Below are positions 57,179 through 64,000 of a stretch of 64,000 nt of DNA, piece by piece (position 1 is the stretch's first letter; every line of letters begins with the position of its first letter). The DNA comes from Selaginella tamariscina (taxonomy: Eukaryota > Streptophyta > Lycopodiopsida > Selaginellales > Selaginellaceae). The notes under the pieces were generated by a model that worked only from the letters and a program-made list of their open reading frames with translations, ran no database searches and was not told the DNA's origin. The position numbers and the translations under genes are program-made. The stretch spans positions 682,001 to 746,000 of the forward strand of contig PUQB01000003.1 in NCBI GenBank assembly GCA_003024785.1. Reading direction: 5' to 3'.

Positions 57179-60100
57179 TTAAGCTTCAGAAAACATACAT
57201 TCCCTTGCAGTTTTGTTAATCGTGACTTTATCAACGCTTCTTGACATCCACCCATATCGAATGGATTTAACATTTATAAAACATGCTGGGTCTTTTTGAT
57301 TGGGAGACCATGTTTTCTCTAGGCATCCATTATATCTTTCGCTCTCCTTCTCGTGTCGCCTTTTTTGTGGTTTGAACCATGCAACCTTAACAATACTATT
57401 TTTTGTGATTACTTCAGGTGTGTCGATAATTTGACCCATCCAAATAGGCTGATTATATGACGCATCTGGAGTAATGAGAACCATCATTAGTTTTTGAAGA
57501 TCCTGGCAGCAATCAAAGTATGCTTTAGGTTTTTGGTTCCTTTGTCCAACAAAGTGTGGGGTTTGCACTTCCACATCACTACTGGCTTCTATGTCGTCTG
57601 TGCTCAGTGATGTCATTTCAATCTCCTCTCGCCACCTTGTTTTAGGCCAAAAAGGGTGTTGCAATTCTGTACTTGTGACAGTAGGCCCTTCCAACTCTCG
57701 AACAACAGTCTCCCAATAGTCAACCACATGCTTATATAGTTCTGAGTAACCAGTTGCCTTATCAGAATTCTTTGGCATCGATTTTTGAACCCATGCCACA
57801 TATTTTTTGATGCCATCAATAATAACCTCTTGTTCCTTGAGCTGGGCACTCAATGGAATAGGGTCTGGTTGTCCTTCTGGGAGAAGTGGCTTTCCATTCT
57901 CTCCACTTTTGAAGAGCATTAACCCCTCTTTCGGTAACCACTCCTGCTCTGATGGCCGTAACTTGTACTGCATAATAGGTATACCATCTCGTATGGAGAA
58001 AAAGAATTGTAGCGGCACAAGGTGACCAACTAAAGAATCACTCCCCTCTTTTATATACTCCTTGAGAAATTTTTTGAAGTCTGGCACCTCAGTCACAAGC
58101 AAAGCACAACTTTTTTTGGAGATGCAATTTTCAAAAAGATTCATCATATGCGGTAAGGTAAGTGCACTTGTCCTTTTTGTAGAGTTGGAGACCTTGCTGA
58201 AGAACGCATCAATATCTTCATGAGTGTGACCAACCATAAGAAAACTGAGCGTGATTGTTTCAAACACACCTTTGGCAACAAGCATTGACAAGTATGCTAG
58301 CACATATCTAGAAAATAAAAGTAAGTATGAGCTTGAGAAACCCTTAAGTAAAATGATTTACCTATTTTTGTTCTCGCCTGCACAATTATCCATCTGTAAA
58401 AGCAAATGACGAGGAAGCTTATTTGATGTTGAGGACACATGTACACTATTTGAGCTAGATCCCTCCACTGAACCTGAACTCTCAACAGGGCCATCTGTTT
58501 TTTGTGCAGGTTGCTGACAATGCCTCTCATATTCCCAAGTAGCCTCAAGTGCAGACGTGTTCATGAGAGCATTATGTAAAGGTTGAAGGTGTTGTTTCTT
58601 CACTTTGAGATCACCGATAGGACTTGTCTGTGAGTGGGCTTCAAGGTTTCTGAAACACATGGCCAACGACCCAATAGTGAAATTGGAGTCGCTAGACCAA
58701 TGTGGAAGTGAAAAGTGTCCATATGATTCACAACCGTGTCCATGTGTTAGCACACCTGTCAATGAAATCGGAAGTTTCATGACATTTCCAAGGCACTTTG
58801 GTGTTGCAACGAGCTTTGGAATGCTGGTCTTTGAATGATCCATCTTGTCATGGATCAAGCACAGGTACTCTGATGGGTGTGACACAGAAAGCATGCGGTG
58901 TGCATAGTACTGAGACCGGCAAGTTTGTTGCGCAATCATGTGGGCCTCCATCTTCTTTTGAATGGCAGTGATCTCCACCAAGGTTTTTGCACAAGCCTCT
59001 GCAGCCTTCAATGATGTACAAGTGTCACACTTGGAAAAGCTAGAGTGTTTTGCAATCTCCACATCCTTAAAATGAGTATTCCATATGTTGTTGAAGGTAC
59101 CAGTGCAGATTGCTTGCAGCCCCATCAAGCTGAGGCACTTGTTCACATGTTCACACAGCTTCAATTGAGTGTAGATCGAAGGCAAAACCTTGAGATTTTC
59201 CCTGACCCCTGCATTTGTGGTTCGGCATTTGTGAGGCATCCTGTCTGCATTTGCTTCCACAAAAGCCTTGAGTATCTCTATGGCTGCCATAATGTGAGAG
59301 CGGGTTTTGACCAAGCCAGTGTTCCCATGTACTGAGGTTCGCGCTCCATCTAACCACTCATCCCTCCGACGGTAGAACGTGGTCTTTGGGATCCCATATA
59401 TACTGTACCAAGCTTTGAAGCAGATGGCCACCTTATTAAATACCATGGATGTACTCTGATAACCTGTGTCCGAAGCCATTCCATCAATACACCCAGTTAG
59501 TGCAGCATATACAAACTCATGCCTTTGCTTTTGGGTGAGCGTACGAAAGACATGTCTACATTGGGTAATTTCATTCCGGTCTGCCATCTGACAACACTTC
59601 TTCTTGCAGCAGTCAATCGTGGAAATGCTCGTAACACTTTCGGAAGATGTAGGATCCATCTTCATCCTCTTGCTGAAACATGTAGGGGAAGATCTGCAAC
59701 CCATGAATCGCCTTTTTCTTACAATAGGACCAATGCAAGGAACCTCTTCAAATATGAGTTGTTCTTCCGGGTTGTTATTATTGAAATCCAACCCAGAATA
59801 TGTTGAACCATCTTGCCGTCTTAATTCAGATGTTCGCCACCTCACGAGGGATCCAGGATGCAAAGTGCCATTAGGTGAAACCTCTGTCACAACTACACCC
59901 ACGAAGTCGGACCCTAGTTTCTCTTCTGACACTGCTTCCATTGGATTTATAGCTGTGATGATGCCTCTCCCAACCTCAATCTCATGAAGAAAGAGAATCA
60001 CCTCATCCATCACAGCAGGCAAGCCATCATCTGGAAAACTCGTGCTACTGTTTGTTTGTGACTCTGTATATTCTGTGTCAGCCTTGACTTCATCCAAATT

Positions 60101-60310
60101 CCACAATACAGGAGAACCCTCCTCAAATTCCATTCCAGGAACCTCAACATGCTTGAAAATGGTGTTCACCCATACGTACACACAAGATCCTTGGGCAATA
60201 TTGTGACATGATGCATTATCATCTCGAACTTCCACAGTTCCAGTGCCAACTATCTCGTTGTTCCGAAGAAGACATACTTTATCTCCAGTATTATACATAT
60301 TGTCCTGCAC
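57179..60310 (-). CDS. DUF7869-like RNase-H-fold protein, two exons, intact
   Basis: Exon 60310-58362 and exon 58307-57179 are joined by removing a 54-bp GT-AG intron (58361-58308). The junction reads DNCAGENKNR-YVLAYL without a frame break, giving about 1,020 codons with no stop. The first ATG is at 60298 (MYNTGDKV); the upstream CAG|GACAAT (60306/60305) is also a good splice acceptor. Parts: two similar N-terminal units (about residues 5-60 and 95-165, VG.G.(V/I)... pattern), a basic/serine stretch, CCKKKCC near residue 240, an HTH-like IPKTTFYRRRDEWLDG region, CDTC (zinc-binding-like), LIHDKMDHSK, LLQMDNCAGENKN and FLMVGHTHEDIDAFF. The last three are the conserved acidic/histidine motifs of the DUF7869 family, thought to be RNase-H-fold and transposase-derived. 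Function is not proven. It is the only undamaged large gene here. Confidence 0.85.
58308..58361 (-). other. 54-bp intron of the DUF7869-like gene
   Basis: The minus strand has AAAATAG|GTAAATC at the donor and TTTTATTTTCTAG|ATATG at the acceptor. Removal fuses the two frames within the most conserved motif of the protein, strong evidence that it is real. Confidence 0.88.
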
Positions 60311-61415
60311 ATAAATTGTGTTATTTATGATATCTGTTTATGCAATATTTTAAGAAATCATAACTGCAGTTGCTTAATAATATGCATGTGCAATAATACA
60401 TAATTATATATAAAAATAATATCTCATGCTTTATTAATATAACTGATGGGCGGGATTAATCCCGCCGCAGACTCTACCCCTTCAGAGTGAGTCGGCGGGA
60501 TTAATCCCGCCGCACTCTACCCCATCGGAGAGAGTCGGGGATTAATCCCGCCGCCGACTCTACCGTCGAGAGAGGCGGCGGATTAATCCCGCCGCGGCTC
60601 CCTCAGACGAGGAAGTACCGGCGGGATTAATCCCGCCGCGACTCCCTCCGACGAGGAAGTAGCGGCGGGATTAATCCCGCCGCGGGCTCCCTCCGACTAG
60701 GAAGTACCGGCGGGATTAATCCCGCCGCCGGATCTTCCTCGTCTGTGAGAGTCGGCGGGATTAATCCCGCCGCAAATTCCTCCGACGAGGAAGAGGGGGC
60801 GGGATTAATCCCGCCCACAACACTGACGACGGAGAATAGGCGGCGGGATTAATCCCGCCCACAACTCTGACGACGGGGAATAAGCGGCGGGATTAATCCC
60901 GCCCACAACTCTCTCCGAAACTATGATTTCAAAGAGATTCGGGATGAATTCTGCCCACAAATATTTAAAACAGGGAAGTAGTGGCGAGATTAATCCCGCC
61001 ACCCCTTCTCTGCCTCCTAAAATGGTTGGCGAGATTAATCCCGCCGACAACTCTTTCTAATAAATTCAAGTAAATCATTATCAGTTGAGAGAGTTATCGG
61101 CGGGATTAATCTCGCCGCTCTTTTTAAGAGGCGGAGAAGCATTGCCCGAACTAATTCTGCCATAGCTATGAAAGAGATGGTGGCGGGATTAATCCCGCCA
61201 CCTCTTCAAAGAGGCGAAAAAAAATGGCCGGATTAATCCCGCCGCCCCGGCTAACCGAGAATATTAAGTTAAAAGTATATTTAAACGGGATAAATCCCTA
61301 ACAGAATATATTGTAATCCTAATGCATTCCTAAATCCCTAAATTCTAAAATTTAAGAGAGAATGTAAGAGAGTGAATCTTTATAAATATATCTAAATTTG
61401 TTTATAATACTTACT
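60306..61415 (-). other. Possible 5' intron carrying the palindrome array
   Basis: A strong donor CAA|GTAAGTATT is on the minus strand at 61415-61407, and an acceptor TTTATGTGCAG|GACAATATG at 60306. If used, they would splice a leader exon (upstream of 61416) to the DUF7869-like coding exon and place the entire palindrome array inside a ~1.1-kb first intron. This is predicted from splice consensus only. Confidence 0.4.
60449..61245. repeat. Array of GGCGGGATTAATCCCGCC palindromes
   Basis: Ten exact copies of this 18-bp perfect palindrome start at 60449, 60494, 60620, 60664, 60709, 60754, 60798, 60842, 60886 and 61182. Copies with one mismatch are at 60982, 61028 and 61099. Copies with an indel or more damage are near 60537, 60577, 60939, 61141 and 61228. 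In the core the spacing is 44-45 bp, about four helical turns. Spacers share GACTC(T/C)...GAGAGTC words that can pair, extending the hairpins. The three single mismatches are C-to-T/G-to-A changes at the same symmetric position. The nearest copy is about 150 bp upstream of the first ATG of the DUF7869-like gene. Minus-strand translations (LIPP repeats) are artefacts. Confidence 0.92.
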
Positions 61416-62300
61416 TGTAAACAGCACTGAAGGCGCCGTGCTTTCCTATAAACAATAGCGCACCCAATTTAATGTCGCTCCTGAGCTGATCACTAAGAAG
61501 AAAAAAGAAAATCTGAAGAGTGAAAATGAAGAAACCCTTGCCGGAGAAAGAACCAGATCTGAATTTGGATGGGAAATTAAATTATTTTCAAATTTACATG
61601 TCAGACTGATAATACTTATGTCAGAAATTCGAAATTTTTGAAATAACAGAAAAGAAAATTTAAGATGAGTTGAAACAAATAACCGACAGTCTGACATATA
61701 TACTCTCCAATTCCAATGAGTGTTTTAAAATTGCATTTAATGTCATTCAAGTGCTTCAAGCTGTTTAATATTACGAAATTTTTGTAATTATTCTACATTC
61801 TTAATATTCAAGTATATATTATTAAGTTTATATTATATATATATATACACTAATACAATAAATAAATTGATATATTATTATGTATCATTTAAAATATATT
61901 CATAGTCTTTATTATTATTATTTTCTTAATTACTCGAGTAATTAATTTACATTTCCTACTATTAATGGGATATTCTTTGTTATTTTCTTAATATTCAAAG
62001 AATATTCCAATATTAAACATGATTATCATAATTAAATTAGTCTTATTCTTAATTATCTCAGTAATTATTCTACATTTGTATATATTAATGGGATTTTCTC
62101 AATTAATTTGTTATTATTTCAAGAATATTCTAGTGTTAAACCTTATTATCAATTTAAATTAATATATATTATTAAAACTATATATGGCTATATAAAAAAA
62201 TCATATATTATTATGTATAATTTAAAATATGTTCATAGTGTGTATATTAATATTATTTTCTTAATTATTCGATGTTTGTTTTGCACATATTATATATAAA
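61246..62300. other. AT-rich region upstream of the palindrome array
   Basis: No gene is recognised. The minus-strand frame at 61697-61446 could be a leader exon of the DUF7869-like gene but encodes no known domain. From 61780 on the sequence is more than 75 percent AT, with TATATA runs and repeated AAGAATATTC words (61980, 62120). Confidence 0.45.
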
Positions 62301-62439
62301 CACAATCATAAATTTATATATACATGTGCACACACATTAGAAGCACTTACAAGAGACACATATGCACACACATGCACATTGCCCTAAACCAAACTTGAGA
62401 AATTATATGTTGCTTCTTTATTGAAAAACATCATGTTCA

Positions 62440-63190
62440 ACGCATGTATGATCTATATGTACTCAGTGTGTGTGTATGTAACACATTGAATTTACACATG
62501 TAATATATATGTATGTCTGTGTGTATACACGTGTGTATGTATATATGTGTACTAATATAATATATGCAATGTGTACGATTTTCATTTGTTAACACTCTAT
62601 CTCTTCTTCATACATACACAGTGTCACCATGCATAATCCCTTCTCTCATACATACACACCATACATGATCATGATCCATAATATGTAGCCTGTCTCTTCT
62701 CTCATACGTACACACCATGCATGATCCATAATATGTACTGATGTTACAATATTATGTAATATGTATAATGTATATTTGTGTATAACACTCACTCCTCTCA
62801 TACATAAACACCATGCATGATCCATCCTAACCCTAAACCCTACATTGAATTTACACATGTAATATGTATGTATGTCTGTGTGTATACACGTGTGTATGTA
62901 TATGTGTGTACTAATATATCCAATGTGTATGAATTTAATTTGTTAACACTCTCACTCTTCTTTTATACATACACACCATGCATGATCCATGTAAATATGT
63001 ACTGTTTCTCTTTTTTCAAACATACACACCATGTATGATCCTGTACTCTGTCTCTCTAATATTAATATATACTAATATGTATGTATGTCTATGTGTATAA
63101 TACTATGTGTGTATATATGTATCGCTGCACGTGAAACTTTAACACTCTCATGGACACACACGTGTTAAACCCTTGCATGATATTTATTCT
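62440..63190. repeat. Diverged tandem repeat with TGTATACACGTGTGTATG units
   Basis: Two long units (from about 62488 and 62844, 356 bp apart) share TGAATTTACACATGTAATAT, TGTGTATACACGTGTGTATG, a TTTGTTAACACTCT stretch and CACCATGCATGATCCAT. A shorter third unit lies at 63072-63180. CCATGCATGATCCAT recurs several more times. No coding content is proposed. Confidence 0.7.
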
Positions 63191-63239
63191 TGGGGTGTAT
63201 GTGATACACCCACGCACATGCACATGCTGATAATATAAT

Positions 63240-63400
63240 AAAAGAATATTCGTTTAGGGCGAATCTATAGTTTATTCTTTTTAGGGTTTAAGTATATTCT
63301 TAAAAGGAATATTCGATTAGGGTTAATATATATTCTATTCCTTTTAGGGTTTTGGTATATTCCTAGGGTTTGTAAGGCGGCGGCGGCGGCGGCGAAATTT
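63240..63400 (+). promoter_or_regulatory. Telobox-rich segment with GGC run
   Basis: TTTAGGG/TTAGGGTT words occur at about 63255, 63282, 63316 and 63346, each near AGAATATTC-type words, followed by (GCG)6 at about 63378-63395 and then CT-rich sequence. This looks like a plant promoter/5' leader whose gene would lie beyond the window, but no start codon or exon can be shown here. Confidence 0.35.
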
Positions 63401-63568
63401 CCTTCTCTCTCTCACACAGGTGAGACCTCTCTCTCTCTCACACGCACACTCCTCTGCGTTTATTTGTGATATTTATTTATTTTTATTCACATATATATTT
63501 ATATGTGTGTGTATCTTAATAATATAATTTAGATCTTTATCTCTCGCACACTCGTATACATATATACA

Positions 63569-63615
<47 letters not shown>

Positions 63616-63714
63616 CTCTCTCTCTCTCTTCTTTATAGATCTCTATCTCTTGCACACACACGCACACTCGTATACATATACACACACAGATATATATATA
63701 TATTTATATATATA

Positions 63715-63745
<31 letters not shown>

Positions 63746-63803
63746 CTCCTTCTCTCTCTCTCTTCTCTATAGATCTCTATCTCTCGCACACATACGCACA
63801 CTC

Positions 63804-63860
<57 letters not shown>

Positions 63861-64000
63861 CTCCTTCTCTCTCTCTCTTCTCTATAGATCTCTATCTCTC
63901 GCACACACGCACACTCGTATACATATACACACACACAGATATATATATTCTATTTATTTATCTATATATATGTGTGTGTGTGTATCTGTATAATTTTATT
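63400..64000. repeat. Microsatellite tract (TC, TA and CA repeats), tandemly repeated
   Basis: A composite unit of about 140-170 bp is repeated about three times (from about 63520, 63630 and 63760, again from 63860): (TA)n or (CA)n, CTCC(TC)n, ATAGATCTCTATCTC, GCACACACGCACACTCGTATACATA. Pure runs include (AT)22 near 63566-63612 and (AC)18 near 63807-63846. Apparent frames here are artefacts. Confidence 0.9.

Noticed and set aside
60627..61050. Minus-strand frames encoding repeated A-G-L-I-P-P peptides
   Set aside because: They are translations of the palindrome array; the 44-45-bp period is in frame only locally and the frames lack any gene context.
61493..61520. CACTAAGAAGAAAAAAG as a CACTA transposon end
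   Set aside because: It points away from the palindrome array and gene, and no matching TAGTG end was found at a plausible distance.
63473..63846. Minus-strand frames rich in V-C-V-C or Y-I-Y-I repeats
   Set aside because: They are translations of (CA)n and (TA)n microsatellites.
1..64000. tRNA, rRNA or CRISPR features
   Set aside because: No cloverleaf-like gene, rRNA similarity or regularly spaced repeat-spacer array with unique spacers was seen; the 44-bp palindrome array has similar, non-unique spacers.

Overview
This window is repeat-dominated eukaryotic nuclear DNA, most likely from a plant and perhaps a non-flowering streptophyte (low confidence). The evidence is nested Ty3/Gypsy LTR retrotransposons (one family with a chromodomain), a Mutator-like transposase, teloboxes (AAACCCTAA / TTAGGGTTT) and long AT/AC/TC microsatellites. 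The readable introns are very short (43-69 bp), which is unusual for plant housekeeping genes. No single-copy housekeeping gene, tRNA, rRNA or CRISPR array was found.

Region 1 (1-23,391) is a stack of nested retroelements. Family F1 (minus strand, GC-rich) is present as a 3'-truncated copy (147-6132) and as a two-LTR copy (11694-19282) that lacks RT, RNase H and integrase. Family F2 (more AT-rich) is present as a minus copy (6133-11693, its 5' LTR split by the second F1 copy and resuming at 19283-19495) and as the 3' part of a plus copy (19496-23114). F1 and F2 share an unusual primer-binding site and the protease motif DGGSG. F2 carries extra coding-like sequence between integrase and the 3' LTR, and F1b has comparable sequence in front of its 3' LTR.

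Region 2 (23,115-29,725) holds chromovirus family F3, whose LTRs contain a 13-bp tandem repeat: a gag fragment, a long minus copy and a plus 3' fragment. Region 3 (29,726-36,620) is a cluster of about 1.8-kb TGTCA...TGACA LTRs (family R) in opposing orientations with one remnant of internal sequence.

Region 4 (37,433-44,288) is the first unusual locus. A decayed but multi-exon minus-strand gene encodes a ParB-like domain followed by an N6/N4-type DNA methyltransferase domain, an architecture otherwise typical of phages and bacteria. Upstream is an array of inverted-repeat units, several ending in a splice-donor-like site, and then a divergent Mutator-like transposase pseudogene. Region 5 (44,289-53,216) contains two more F3 copies in tandem.

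Region 6 (53,217-61,260) contains a second, more decayed Mutator-like fragment and then the best-preserved gene of the window: a two-exon, uninterrupted gene of about 1,020 codons encoding a DUF7869-like RNase-H-fold (transposase-like) protein. It is preceded by about 17 copies of the palindrome GGCGGGATTAATCCCGCC at 44-45-bp spacing, possibly inside a 5' intron. Region 7 (61,260-64,000) is AT-rich, with a partial tandem repeat and a dense microsatellite tract.

The two loci most worth pursuing are the DUF7869-like gene with its palindrome array and the ParB-methyltransferase gene with its hairpin array beside a transposase. Both look like autonomous mobile elements or their domesticated descendants.
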